Part shown: positions 50,160 to 60,800 of the stretch, piece after piece
Numbering within the stretch: the first letter of the stretch is position 1
Layout: every line of letters begins with the position of its first letter
NCBI GenBank assembly: GCA_943354745.1
Contig: CALRDB010000002.1
Coordinates: 3,747 to 67,746 of the forward strand
DNA from: Candidatus Nomurabacteria bacterium
Lineage (GTDB): Bacteria; Patescibacteriota; Minisyncoccia; Phycocordibacterales; UBA10002
Direction of reading: 5' to 3'
Length of the DNA: 64,000 nt
Program-made: the position numbers and the translations under genes
Notes under the pieces: generated by a model
Databases searched by the model: none
What the model was told of the DNA's origin: nothing
Seen by the model: only the letters and a program-made list of their open reading frames with translations

Positions 50160-51914
50160 TTAAGAAGTCGTAGTAAACCGGTGGGATTTGAGGGCTCCCA
50201 ATTTTTGGGTGAGTTCTTTACACTTTGCCAGCAGGGCTTGCGTCTCTTCTTTATTCCCGTCGTGCTCTGATTTGGCCAGTGTGTCCATTGTCTCAGAAAG
50301 AAGCATCGTAATATGCTCTTGTTCCAAATGACGAAGAAGCTCCTCTTCCTCACTTACACCGGGCGAGGTATCCCCGTAGAGCGCTTCGGCTTCAAGCAAG
50401 AGAACATCAGCAAGTGCTTTATAGTGCTCTACTTTTTTATCGAATACCTCCTTTTCAAAGATGCGGAGAAGTGCAGTCTGTAACCGCTCGAACAACAACG
50501 TATTCTTCTGCGACTCCGAAAGAAGATAAATACTAAACACCCTCCGTTCAAGTGTATTCGAACGAACCGGTGCGGTAGCTTTACGTAATTCAGGTATTTC
50601 TTTTTCTCCAGCGACAGCCGGTACTTTTTTAAACGCCTCCCAGAGCGCATCTTCCCGAAGACCGCTTTTCTCGGCGATTACTTTTATAAAATGGGATTGC
50701 TCAACAGGAGAAGTGAGAAGGCGGAGAAGCGGAAGTAGCGTCTTCTCAATCGCGAGCGCACGTTCCCTTCCCTCCTTGGAAGCATTGATAAGGTTAAGAA
50801 GAAGAAAATCAATAACGTGCTTTGATTCTGTTACCGCCCTGTCCCATTCCTTTGGCTCCTTCAAAATAAGTTCAGCGGGATCTTTGCCTCCCCCGATCGC
50901 AATAACCTTCACATTCATACCAAGGGCGAGCGCCAGTTTTATCGCACGCTCGCTTGCTCGCACACCCGCACTATCCGCATCAAACGAAAGCAAGAGATTT
51001 TCGGACAGTCTTTTCAGACGCACAAGTTGTTGTTCGGTGAGTGCTGTCCCCGAAGATGCGACAGCATTCTCATGACCAGCTTGATGCACCATAAGAAGGT
51101 CCACTTGTCCTTCAACCAGTATCGCCGCGTCCTTTTGTCGTATCACGAGTTTCGCGCGGTCAAATCCATACAGGACTTCGGACTTATTGAAGAGCACGGT
51201 CTCGGGGCTGTTGATATATTTGCCTGTCTTTCCATCATCAAGTCTGGGGAGAATACGTCCTGAAAATGCGATAACTCGTCCCGCACTATCCCGAATCGGA
51301 AACATAATCCTCCCCCGGAAAGTATCATAGTATTTCTTAGGACCTGACCCTGTGTGCCCTACAGAATCGGTTTGGTTGGCAATTTTAATCAAGCCGACCT
51401 TTCCCATTTCTTCCGGTGTAAATTTTTCCCGAGTGAGATAGTCGAATAGTTGCCTCCACTCCGCGGGGGCAAATCCTACTCGCCAGTCTTGTAGCGTTTT
51501 TTGGGTGAGACCTCTTCCGTCTATGTACACCTTCGCTTCAGCTGTAGCCCGCAATGTTTCTTCATAAAATCTCGTCGCTTTTTCGAGACAGAGATACAAC
51601 CGTGCGTATTCGCTCTGTACCTTTGGATCAAGCTTAGTCAGGGTGACTCCCGCACGTTGCGCGAGCACCCGTAAAGCACCAATAAAGTCGAGTCCTTCAA
51701 ACTCCTGCACGAACGTGAAAATATCCCCCTTTGCCTGACACCCGAAACAGTAATAGGAGTTGCGAGCAGGCGAGACAAAGAACGACGGCGACTTCTCATT
51801 GTGGAATGGGCATTTAGCCTTATAGGAAGTTCCTGCACGCTCAAGCTTTAGGTACGATCCAACCACATCGGCGATACCTAATCTTTCTTTAATTTGTTCA
51901 ACCGGAGTGGACAT
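50160..51914 (-). CDS. dnaG: DNA primase
   Basis: 584 residues. CHC2 zinc-binding domain CPFHNEKSPSFF...YYCFGC (N-terminal ~35-60), catalytic core with GFDRAK and TOPRIM ILVEGQVDLLMVHQAG ... LLSFDADSAG, and a short C-terminal helicase-binding domain. Lays RNA primers for replication. Its usual partner rpoD is 9 kb away with the array locus between, consistent with insertion into a dnaG-rpoD neighbourhood, though this is only a suggestion. Confidence 0.95.
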   Translation of the reverse strand: MSTPVEQIKERLGIADVVGSYLKLERAGTSYKAKCPFHNEKSPSFFVSPARNSYYCFGCQAKGDIFTFVQEFEGLDFIGALRVLAQRAGVTLTKLDPKVQSEYARLYLCLEKATRFYEETLRATAEAKVYIDGRGLTQKTLQDWRVGFAPAEWRQLFDYLTREKFTPEEMGKVGLIKIANQTDSVGHTGSGPKKYYDTFRGRIMFPIRDSAGRVIAFSGRILPRLDDGKTGKYINSPETVLFNKSEVLYGFDRAKLVIRQKDAAILVEGQVDLLMVHQAGHENAVASSGTALTEQQLVRLKRLSENLLLSFDADSAGVRASERAIKLALALGMNVKVIAIGGGKDPAELILKEPKEWDRAVTESKHVIDFLLLNLINASKEGRERALAIEKTLLPLLRLLTSPVEQSHFIKVIAEKSGLREDALWEAFKKVPAVAGEKEIPELRKATAPVRSNTLERRVFSIYLLSESQKNTLLFERLQTALLRIFEKEVFDKKVEHYKALADVLLLEAEALYGDTSPGVSEEEELLRHLEQEHITMLLSETMDTLAKSEHDGNKEETQALLAKCKELTQKLGALKSHRFTTTS

Positions 51915-51943
51915 ATAGTGAGATTAACGACCTGTGGATAGCC

Positions 51944-52040
51944 TTGATTTTTTCTCAATTTTGGGTGTATAATGCACTTGATCGTAAGATCGCAGATTTT
52001 AGAGCTAAGGGGCCCCAGAAATGGGGTCCTTTGTGCTTTT
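51944..52040 (+). ncRNA. Candidate small RNA with strong promoter
   Basis: TTGATT (51944-51949), 18-bp spacer, perfect TATAAT (51968-51973). The predicted ~65-nt transcript starts near GCACTTGATCG, has GATC-GTAA-GATC, then a terminator AAGG..CCCC-AGAAAT-GGGG.CCTT and GTGC TTTTT; GCAC and GTGC can close the structure. It is transcribed opposite to dnaG and the NYN gene and overlaps the 3' end of the latter (antisense). Confidence 0.6.
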
Positions 52041-52799
52041 TAGGGCCTCTTTTGAGCTTTCTTCGCCGTTCCAGCAGATAAAATCCCGCAGTTCAAAGAT
52101 GTCGAAAATAAACAGACCTTCCTTCACCAAGGCGTTCAGCTCGCGGGAAACTCTGCCGGCTGTAGCGAATAATACAACCTTTTTACCGTTTACAAGTAGG
52201 CTTTTTATCGGGTCGGCAAAGTCGCTATCCCCGCTCCACAAAACAAACGTGTCGACATTATCCCGCAGGTCATCTATCCGCATATCCGTGCCTATCTCAA
52301 CGTCAAAATTGCATTTCCTGTCCTCTATGGAGTAAATACCTTGTGCATTCATCTCCTTGAACTTATTGTTGAGAAACTCAACTGTTTCGATACTGTACTT
52401 CCTGAGCAGAGATTTCCTCATGAATTTCTTCAACAAATCCGGCGACTGCAAAGAAATACTTGAGACGTCGATTGGCAACTTCATTATCTTTACCGACTTA
52501 GTTCGTATTTCGTATTTGCATCGCTCTAACTTTTTTATTTCTTCTCGGGAGTGGGGGTCGCCGACTAGCTCTCCTTGATACCATTTTATGGAACCCACAC
52601 TCTCAAAAGATTTGAGAAACTGCTTCAAACGATTTGGACTGACATGCCATTTTAATTTTTCCGACCAAGGACGGACATTGGCAAAATCAATATAGGTGTT
52701 CGTTTTGCCAACGAAAAGGCCATCCACCTTCTGCACCGTAGGCATACGGTCCTCTCTCTTTGCCAGCTCTTCAATTCTTTGGGTCTTGGGCGTGAACAT
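52005..52799 (-). CDS. NYN-domain (PIN-like) nuclease
   Basis: 264 residues. Acidic residues typical of LabA/NYN proteins: YIDFANV (Asp), FDVEIGTDMRID, and LWSGDSDFADPIKSLLVNGKKVVLF. Predicted RNase. Its 3' end is covered by the antisense small RNA. Shares direction and close spacing with the following KTSC gene. Confidence 0.83.
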   Translation of the reverse strand: MFTPKTQRIEELAKREDRMPTVQKVDGLFVGKTNTYIDFANVRPWSEKLKWHVSPNRLKQFLKSFESVGSIKWYQGELVGDPHSREEIKKLERCKYEIRTKSVKIMKLPIDVSSISLQSPDLLKKFMRKSLLRKYSIETVEFLNNKFKEMNAQGIYSIEDRKCNFDVEIGTDMRIDDLRDNVDTFVLWSGDSDFADPIKSLLVNGKKVVLFATAGRVSRELNALVKEGLFIFDIFELRDFICWNGEESSKEALKSTKDPISGAP

Positions 52800-52803
52800 G
52801 CTT

Positions 52804-53016
52804 TTAGCTTACTTTTTGGTAGCGGTAGTTATATCGAATAGAGTCATTGAGGAATTGCCCATGCGAGGATGAGCCGAGAAATTGCTGATACAGATGGACA
52901 GGAACATCAAAATACTGGTACACATCACCTGACGTGAACTCCACCTCTAAAATTGCCGACGATGCGTCGTAGCCGATTGAACTGATATTTGAGGATGATA
53001 CGGGTGTGCGGTACAT
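52804..53016 (-). CDS. KTSC-domain protein
   Basis: 70 residues from MYRTPVSSSN. Pattern SSIGYDASSAILEVEFTSGDVYQYFDVP...FLNDSIRYNYRYQKV is the KTSC domain, a small beta-rich unit often near lysyl-tRNA synthetase or in defence/mobile contexts. Function unknown. Confidence 0.85.
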   Translation of the reverse strand: MYRTPVSSSNISSIGYDASSAILEVEFTSGDVYQYFDVPVHLYQQFLGSSSHGQFLNDSIRYNYRYQKVS

Positions 53017-53017
53017 A

Positions 53018-53233
53018 TTACTTTTCTGTGAAGAGAACCATCTCGTTGGTATCAACGAAATGGCTGTGGATAACTTCGCCACTATTCTCACAGGCTGTTT
53101 TAGCCTTATTTAAGGCCGTCAAAAAGTTACGATAGTCAGTATATTCCAGAACCTTGGCAAGCTCCCGCGATGACCAGTATTCCTTGCCATCGTTATCTAC
53201 CTTTTTGATTGTCTCAAATATATTTTCTTTCAT
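53018..53233 (-). pseudogene. N-terminal fragment of a DinD-like DNA damage-inducible protein
   Basis: 71 residues: GKEYWSSRELAKVLEYTDYRNFLTALNKAKTACENSGEVIHSHFVDTNEMV is the start of the DinD/BRO-type fold, but the usual ~270-residue protein ends here after FTEK. The start of KTSC lies 1 bp beyond. Probably truncated by the event that placed the KTSC gene; could still be made as a short protein. Confidence 0.7.
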
Positions 53234-53247
53234 GCTTTTGTGAATAC

Positions 53248-54054
53248 CTACGATTTCATTGCAACCAATACCTGCACCTGCACCTTTTCACGGAATATAC
53301 CACTTGGTTCACAGTTCAAGAGCTTCTGCTTCAGTTCTTCCTCAAACGCTTCTATCCTATCACCAAACATTTCTCGACGCGCGAAAGAGGTAGAATAGAG
53401 ATACCCGATAGCCTGCTCAAGCGACCACACTATCTCATAGTCATGTATCCATTCATCATATCCTCCGAATGGTGACTCTTCGAGGAGTTCCTCCCAATCT
53501 TTCCACTTCTCGAGAAAAGAGCCGTTTCTTCGCTCTTCTCCTAGATACTTTTGAATGACCTCTTTGCGCACTTTCTTCCACTCTTCTTTGTTGTTTGTCC
53601 AACCGGAGGTTGGATTCTGAATAAGTGCCACACCTCCTTGAGCCTCAGATACCCCATAGATTTCTTTCAGTACCTCTGCCCCATCCCTCCAATGAAGCGA
53701 CGCTCCCGCTGTCGCCAATCGAAATGTCCCCATCTGTTCGCTGATATCCTCTGCCTTTCCCGTAATCCAGCGTACATTTTTTACGTTGCGCTTCTGTGCT
53801 TCTTTTTTTGCCTCCATGATCATATCCGGCTCGATATCGAGACCTACAATTTCCTCAAAATCTTTCGCGAGCGGAAGCAGAATCTGTCCGGTTCCGCAAC
53901 CAAGGTCAAGAAGTTTCCCTTTTCCATTCAATTGGAAATACTTCCGAAGATAGGCGAACATCTCCTCTGGATACCATGGTCGGTACCTGGCGTAATACGA
54001 AGATGCTCCATGGAACAGCTTACGTTGGTCACCTCCTTTTGGAAAAATACTCAC
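53248..54054 (-). CDS. Class I SAM-dependent methyltransferase
   Basis: 268 residues. SAM-binding motif I LLDLGCGTGQILLPLA (~43-58), acidic loop VGLDIEPDM, motif IV region GASLHWRDG. Resembles small-molecule (UbiE/Tam-like) methyltransferases. Substrate unknown. Confidence 0.88.
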   Translation of the reverse strand: MSIFPKGGDQRKLFHGASSYYARYRPWYPEEMFAYLRKYFQLNGKGKLLDLGCGTGQILLPLAKDFEEIVGLDIEPDMIMEAKKEAQKRNVKNVRWITGKAEDISEQMGTFRLATAGASLHWRDGAEVLKEIYGVSEAQGGVALIQNPTSGWTNNKEEWKKVRKEVIQKYLGEERRNGSFLEKWKDWEELLEESPFGGYDEWIHDYEIVWSLEQAIGYLYSTSFARREMFGDRIEAFEEELKQKLLNCEPSGIFREKVQVQVLVAMKS

Positions 54055-54088
54055 AACCTATAACATATCACCAAATGACCCATAACAG

Positions 54089-54121
54089 AATAACCCAAAA
54101 CCAGTAAGGTTTTGGGTTATT
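54089..54121. terminator. Hairpin between rpoC and methyltransferase
   Basis: 14-bp perfect stem AATAACCCAAAACC with AGTAA loop, 26 bp after the rpoC stop. No long T-run on either side, so termination efficiency is uncertain. Confidence 0.6.
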
Positions 54122-54146
54122 CAGTCATTCGGTTATAAGTGATGAG

Positions 54147-57100
54147 TTATTCAGTTGATTCTTCGAACGCAGGCTCGGGGTAGAGTTCTTTCTGTAACTT
54201 CTCGATCATAGCTGCTTTCGGGCCTCCCTTGAATCCGGTTCCTGCAGGGATAAGGCGACCGATAATGACGTTCTCCATAAGACCTCGGAGTGTGTCTTTG
54301 CTACCTCGGACCGCCGAGTTGATGAGTACTCGTGTGGTGTGTTGGAAGGATGCGGCGGAAAGGAAGCTGCGACGAGAAAGAGAGACTTCCGAAATACCCA
54401 TAACGAGTGAGTCTGCCTTTGCTTCTTCCCCTCCTTGCTCCTTGGCAAGATCATTTTCACGAGAGAGCGTGAGTGGGTCAACAACATCTCCGACAGAAAG
54501 CGTCGTACCTCCTTGATCCTTCACCTTTCGGCGGAAGAACATCTGACGAACAATAGTTTCAATGTGTTTTCGTGCCACAGTTTCTCCTTGCAAGTCGTAA
54601 GGCTTGGTGACTTCAGTGATGATGTATTCCTGCGCTCGTTCACGTCCGCCGTATTTGAAGAGCTCGTCGATATCAGCCGCACCGTCGGTAAGCAAGTCGC
54701 CTTTCTTCACTCGGTCTCCAACCTTTACGAATGGGATACGGTTGTAGCTGGTGACATACTCTGATTCGCTCTTCTTCTTGGTGGTCTTAGACTTATCGGC
54801 GATGTCAGGAAGTACCGAGATAACTTTTTCTTTTCCAAGATCTTTGATGTCGATAACCGTACCGTCAACTCGGGCAACTACAGCCGGACTTTTCGGAGCA
54901 CGCTTCTCAAAGAGTTCCTCAACTCGAGGAAGACCCTGTGTGATATCGCCACCGAGAGATGAGACACCTCCCGTATGGAAGGTACGCATTGTAAGCTGAG
55001 TTCCTGGTTCACCGATGGCCTGTGCGGCAACCGTTCCGACAGCCTCACCTAATCCAACCACTTCGTGTTTACCAAGATCAAGTCCGTAGCATTTCTGACA
55101 AATACCCGAAATGCTCTTACAGGTAAGCGGTGATCGCACCAGTACTTCCTTCACTCCCGACTCCTGTACTTGGAGTCCATCGAGTTTCGAGAGCAGGTCC
55201 CCTTTCTTGAAGAGTACCTTGTCGTCATCGATAATGTCAGCTGCCATGAATCGTCCACGAATATTCTTACCAAGCTGCGTATCTGCACCAGAACCAGTAC
55301 TCCGGGCAATCTTGATGCCATCTTTAGTGCCACAGTCCTCTTCGGTCACCATCACATCTTGGGCGACAACGAAAAGCTTTCTCGTAAGATACCCTGCTTT
55401 CGCGGTGTTAAGCGCGGTGTCAGTAAGACCTTTGCGCGAACCGTGCGTCGTGATGAAGTACTCAATCGGAGTAAGACCTTCCTTCATACAGGACAAGATT
55501 GGAAATTCGATTGTCTCACCAGCGGTATTTTGGATGAGACCCTTCATACCGGCCATTTGCGTAATTTGAGAGAACGAACCTCGAGCACCGGAATACACCA
55601 TGTCGTACAGTGAACCATTCTTGTCGAGTGAATCGGGAATCAGTTTTTCCACCTCACTTTTAGCGGCATGCCAGATTTCAATATTCTTTCGAAGGCGTTC
55701 ATCTTCCGAGAGAAGACCATTACGCCATTGTTCAAATGCCAATTCAGACTTTACCTTGGCTCGATCAATAACTTCTGACTTGCCTGGAGGAACCTTCACA
55801 TCATCAATACCCCACGTAATACCGGAGTAGGTAGCATATTTGAACCCGAACGCCTTAATGCGGTCCATAATGGTAGGAATCTCAGCGATACCGTAGCGGT
55901 TGATGAGGTCGTCAATCAGAGCCGACATACTTTTTCGCTCCATTTCTTTGTTGATGTACGCGTAATCGTTTGGAAGTACGCTGTTGAACAAGAGTCGTCC
56001 TACCGTTGTCTCAAACACTTTACCGTCAAATGCTTTATATTTTTCCTGTTCGGTGGCGAGCACTTTGATCTTCGCCCGGAAGTCGACAACATCGAAATCC
56101 CACGCCGTAATCGCGTTGTTCGGTCTCGCAAACATTTTGCCTTCACCTTTTGCTCCGGGGAATACTTTGGTCATCCACCAGCAACCGAGCACGATATCGA
56201 GCATTTTTCCGGACACAATAGGATCACCTGAACCTGGCTTCAAAATGTTCTTGTGAGCAGCCATGATTTCACTGGCCTCCATCTGTGCTTCCTCTGAGAG
56301 CGGTACGTGTACGGCCATCTGGTCTCCGTCGAAGTCCGCATTAAAGGCGGTACACACGAGCGGGTGGACGTGGATAGCGTTTCCTTCAATAAGTACGGGC
56401 TGGAAGGCCTGAATACCTAGACGGTGAAGGGTGGGTGCGCGGTTAAGCAGTACATATTTATTTTTGATGACATCTTCAAGAATCGCCCAGACTTCGGGAA
56501 CTCCTTCTTCGATAAGACGTCCCGCGCCACGAATATTAAAGGCGAGCTCTTTCTGAAGAAGTTTACAAATTACGAACGGCCGGAACAATTCAAGCGCCAT
56601 GTGTTTCGGAAGACCACACTGGTGGAGCTTTAGTTCAGGACCAACCACAATAACAGAACGACCTGAGTAGTCGACTCGTTTACCGAGAAGGTTTTGGCGG
56701 AAGAGTCCTCGCTTGCCCTTCAAGTTGTCAGAAAGAGATTTAAGCGGACGTCGTTGTGACGCCGTAAGCGCGCCTGCGGCACCGGCACCATGGCGGATAG
56801 AATTGTCGATGAGTGAGTCGACAGCCTCTTGAAGAATACGTTTCTCGTTGCGCAAAATAACATCAGGAGCACTGATCTCCTTCAATTTGCGAAGACGGTT
56901 ATTCCGATTAATCACGCGTCGATACAGGTCATTGACGTCTGAGGTCGCATAGCGCCCACCATCGAGCGGAACCATCGGTCGTAGCGCGGGAGGAATAACG
57001 GGGATACTCGTAAGGAACATCCACTCAGGGCGGATCTTCGCGGAAATCATAGAACGAACAAGAGAAAGTCGTTTGTTCATGCGATCGCGTTCGACAGAAC

Positions 57101-57833
57101 TTACCTTGTCGATTTGTTCCTCAAGTGATTTTCGGAGGACATCCAGATCAAGTACAAGGAGGAGGTTATAGATTGCTTCTGCACCAACACCGGCTTCGAA
57201 AAGTGTACCGTATTTAAGTGAGAATGAATGATACTGCACTTCATCAAGCACCGCACCTTTAACGATACCCTCGATTTCGCGCTTAGTGGAAAGATACCGC
57301 TCCTTGAGAGCTTCACGATCCTTTTCAGTCGAAAGTGCTTTAACTTTCGAACGGTACTCACCTTCGAGTTCACGGAGCAAGCGGGCACATTCAGTCGGCT
57401 CTACCTTCGTGATAAGGTATCCGGCAAAATAAATAACCTTTTCAAGTTCTCCACTCGACATACCAAGGAGGAGTCCGAGGCGTGATGGCATACTCCTAAG
57501 GAACCAGATATGGGACACGGGCGAAGAGAGGTCGATATGACCCATGCGCTCACGGCGAACAATGGAGCGAGTGAGTTCTACACCACATTTTTCGCATACA
57601 ATTCCCTTATAACGAACACCACGATATTTTCCGCAATAACATTCGTAGTCACGATCGGGACCGAAGATACGTTCATCAAAGAGACCGTTCTTCTCACTTC
57701 GCTGTGTACGGTAGTTAATTGTCTCGGACTTCGTAATTTCGCCGAAAGACCACTCCTTAATATCATTTGGAGACGCGAGCTTAAGGAATACTGAATCGAA
57801 GTCGTTTATATTTGAGATGGTTTTTGATTTCAT
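54147..57833 (-). CDS. rpoC: DNA-directed RNA polymerase subunit beta'
   Basis: 1228 residues. N-terminal zinc ribbon CYCGKYRG...CEKCGVE, catalytic NADFDGDQM, trigger-loop and bridge-helix region (GLTDTALNTA), second zinc site region CQKCYG, and HTGGVSSLGGDITQGLPRVEELFE near the end. Short linker regions compared with the ~1400 residues of E. coli. 37 bp after rpoB. Confidence 0.98.
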   Translation of the reverse strand: MKSKTISNINDFDSVFLKLASPNDIKEWSFGEITKSETINYRTQRSEKNGLFDERIFGPDRDYECYCGKYRGVRYKGIVCEKCGVELTRSIVRRERMGHIDLSSPVSHIWFLRSMPSRLGLLLGMSSGELEKVIYFAGYLITKVEPTECARLLRELEGEYRSKVKALSTEKDREALKERYLSTKREIEGIVKGAVLDEVQYHSFSLKYGTLFEAGVGAEAIYNLLLVLDLDVLRKSLEEQIDKVSSVERDRMNKRLSLVRSMISAKIRPEWMFLTSIPVIPPALRPMVPLDGGRYATSDVNDLYRRVINRNNRLRKLKEISAPDVILRNEKRILQEAVDSLIDNSIRHGAGAAGALTASQRRPLKSLSDNLKGKRGLFRQNLLGKRVDYSGRSVIVVGPELKLHQCGLPKHMALELFRPFVICKLLQKELAFNIRGAGRLIEEGVPEVWAILEDVIKNKYVLLNRAPTLHRLGIQAFQPVLIEGNAIHVHPLVCTAFNADFDGDQMAVHVPLSEEAQMEASEIMAAHKNILKPGSGDPIVSGKMLDIVLGCWWMTKVFPGAKGEGKMFARPNNAITAWDFDVVDFRAKIKVLATEQEKYKAFDGKVFETTVGRLLFNSVLPNDYAYINKEMERKSMSALIDDLINRYGIAEIPTIMDRIKAFGFKYATYSGITWGIDDVKVPPGKSEVIDRAKVKSELAFEQWRNGLLSEDERLRKNIEIWHAAKSEVEKLIPDSLDKNGSLYDMVYSGARGSFSQITQMAGMKGLIQNTAGETIEFPILSCMKEGLTPIEYFITTHGSRKGLTDTALNTAKAGYLTRKLFVVAQDVMVTEEDCGTKDGIKIARSTGSGADTQLGKNIRGRFMAADIIDDDKVLFKKGDLLSKLDGLQVQESGVKEVLVRSPLTCKSISGICQKCYGLDLGKHEVVGLGEAVGTVAAQAIGEPGTQLTMRTFHTGGVSSLGGDITQGLPRVEELFEKRAPKSPAVVARVDGTVIDIKDLGKEKVISVLPDIADKSKTTKKKSESEYVTSYNRIPFVKVGDRVKKGDLLTDGAADIDELFKYGGRERAQEYIITEVTKPYDLQGETVARKHIETIVRQMFFRRKVKDQGGTTLSVGDVVDPLTLSRENDLAKEQGGEEAKADSLVMGISEVSLSRRSFLSAASFQHTTRVLINSAVRGSKDTLRGLMENVIIGRLIPAGTGFKGGPKAAMIEKLQKELYPEPAFEESTE

Positions 57834-57870
57834 AGCAATACGAATTACAAATCTTTACGAATATACGAAG

Positions 57871-60800
57871 TTAACGGCTTCGTTCTCGTTTGCGCTCGTA
57901 AGTGCTCGACCGCTTTGCGGGAATTTCTTCCCCCGTCTCCCCTTCCTTCTTAAGTTCAACGTCAAGTGCCAATCCGCGAAGTGTGTTAAGCAACACACTA
58001 AATGATGCGGGTGCATTCATCTGAGAAATACGTTCACCCTTCACGATAGCGTCGAAAGCGGCAGAACGACCTAAGATGTCGTCTGATTTAATGGTGAGCA
58101 TTTCGCGAAGTGTGTACGCGGCACCATGACCGAGAAGTGCCCAGACCTCCATTTCACCGAAGCGTTGTCCTCCACCTTGTGCCTTTCCTCCGAGCGGCTG
58201 CTGCGTGATGAGTGAGTACGGTCCGATCGAACGCATGTGAATCTTGTCTTCAACCATGTGATGGAGCTTCATGATATACATGTAGCCCACGGCGATATCC
58301 TGACTGAATTTATCACCACTTCGTCCATCAAAGAGTTTCATCTTTCCGTTTGAGTTGATGCCCGCTTTGACCAGCTCTTCTTTAATTTCTGTGTCGGTAG
58401 CTCCGGCGAAAGGTGGAACGATAGCCTGATACCCAAGTGTACTGGCGGCAAGTCCGAGGTGAAGCTCCAGAATTTGTCCGAGGTTCATACGAGAAGGAAC
58501 ACCAAGGGGCGTAAGGATCATGTCCACAGGACGTCCATCGGCCATATAGGGCATATCTTCCTCGGGAAGAACTTTCGAAACAACACCTTTATTACCGTGT
58601 CGTCCGGCAAATTTATCACCCACTGAGGCGGCACGAAGTTCTGCCACTTCTATATGGATGCGTTTGATGATGCCCGATTCAAGCTTATCGCCCTTCTCGC
58701 GAGAAAATACTTTCACACCAATGATGCGTCCGCGCTTTCCGTTCTCCATGCGCTTTGAGGTATCTTTCACGTCACGCGCTTTCTCACCGAAAAGTGAACG
58801 GAGGAGTCGCTCTTCTGGGGTAAGTTGGGTCTCTCCTTTCGGGGTAATTTTACCAACAAGGATATCGCCGGGACGCACTTCAGCGCCGATGCGGACCACA
58901 CCGTCTTCATCGAGATTTTTTAATTTGCTTTCACCGACGTTCGGGATGTCATGTGTCGTGATCTCCGGTCCGAGCTTTGTGTCTCGCACATTTACAACGA
59001 ATTCTTCGATATGAATACTGGTGAACCGGCTATCTTTTACGAGACGCTCGGAAATAATGATAGCGTCTTCATAGTTAGAACCAGACCATGACATGAATGC
59101 GATGAGGATGTTTTGACCAAGTGCCATCTGACCTCGGTCACTTGAGGAGGTATCAGAAAGTACATCACCACGTTTCACTTCCTGTCCGAGTGAGGCCGTT
59201 GGTCGTTGATGGAACGAGGTGAAGCCATTGGTTCGTGAGAAGTTGACGAGTGGATACTCCTTCTCCTTTCCTTTCGTGCTCTTGAGTACGATGCGTCGTG
59301 CGTCAATGTGACTAATGACACCGTCTTCTTCCGCGATAATAAGCCGTCCTGTATCACGAGCCGCGGTCTCTTCGATACCTGTCGCGACAAGAGGAGCTTC
59401 AGGAGTAAGACAGGGAGTTGCTTGTTTTTGCATATTCGAACCCATGAGCGCTCGGTTTGCGTCGTCATGGTTAAGAAACGGGATCATAGAGGTGGCAACC
59501 GAAAACGCTTGGTTGGTGGCGACATCGATATAGTCGACTTCCTCACGAGCAATGAGTTCAGGCTTACCATTGAGACGCACTTCAACTTCCTCGACAAGAA
59601 TAGTTCCGTCGGTGTCATATTTCGTCGCAGCGTGCGCAATCTTGAAATTTTCTTCCTCAAGTGCGTTGAGGTACTGCACTTCTTTGGTGATCTTGCCATT
59701 CTTTACTTTCGCATACGGCGTTTCGATCATACCGAAGCTGTTGAGCCGTGCGTAGGTGGACAAGCGTAAAATAAGACCGATGTTCGGACCTTCTGGTGTG
59801 TGGATAGGACAGAGTCGGCCGTAGTGAGACGGGTGAACGTCACGCACTTCGAAACCAGCACGTTCACGCGTAAGACCACCCGGACCAAGAGCCGAAAGGG
59901 TCCGAAGATGTTCAAGTTCGGAGAGAATGTTCTCCTGTTGCATGAACTGAGAGAGTTGGTTCGTAGTGAAGAATTCTTTAATACGAGCTTGCAGAGGCTT
60001 TGGTGAAATGAAGTTCACAGGAAGTGTGACATCCGATTCCACGGTAGACATGCGGTCCTGCACGTTACGCTTGATTTGTGCCATACCGACACGAATCTTT
60101 TGCTGGAAGAGCTCACCGACAAAACGAACACGACGAGAACCGAGGTGATCGATATCATCTTCTGCTGCGTCTGACGTATTGTTGAGCAAAATAACTTTGG
60201 AAACAATCGCCACGAGGTCCTCGAGCGAAATCGTGCGACGGTCCATCTCTTTTTCATCCATCGCCTTTCCGAAACGCTTGTTGAAACGGAATCGGCCTAC
60301 CTTTGAAAGGTCATAGCGTTCAGGATCAAAGATAGAATTGATGAACTCTTTGGCATTTTCAACACTACCGATCTCCCCGTCTCGAAGACGTTTGTGAATT
60401 TCAATGTAGGCCTCATCGGTGGTCTTGGCGTGGTCTTTGGCGATCGTTGCTTTGATATGAGGTTCAGCTTGGGGAAGCGTGGAAAACAGACTAAGCATAT
60501 GTTTCTCATCTTTGGCTCCACGAATACGAAGGAGTGACGTGACCGCAAACTTTCGCTTTCGGTCGATACGCACATACAGAGCGCCGTCAACGTCAGTTTC
60601 AATTTCTATCCAGGCGCCTCGAGCTGGGATAATCTTTGCTCCAAAATATTTCCTTCCCTTCACTTCTTCAGCAGTGAAGAATACACCGAACGAACGCGCG
60701 AGCTGCGGCACGATAACACGCTCAATACCCGAAATCACAAACGTACCGTGACTGGTCATAAGTGGAAAGTCCGCCATAAAGAGTTCTTGCTCCTTCACGG

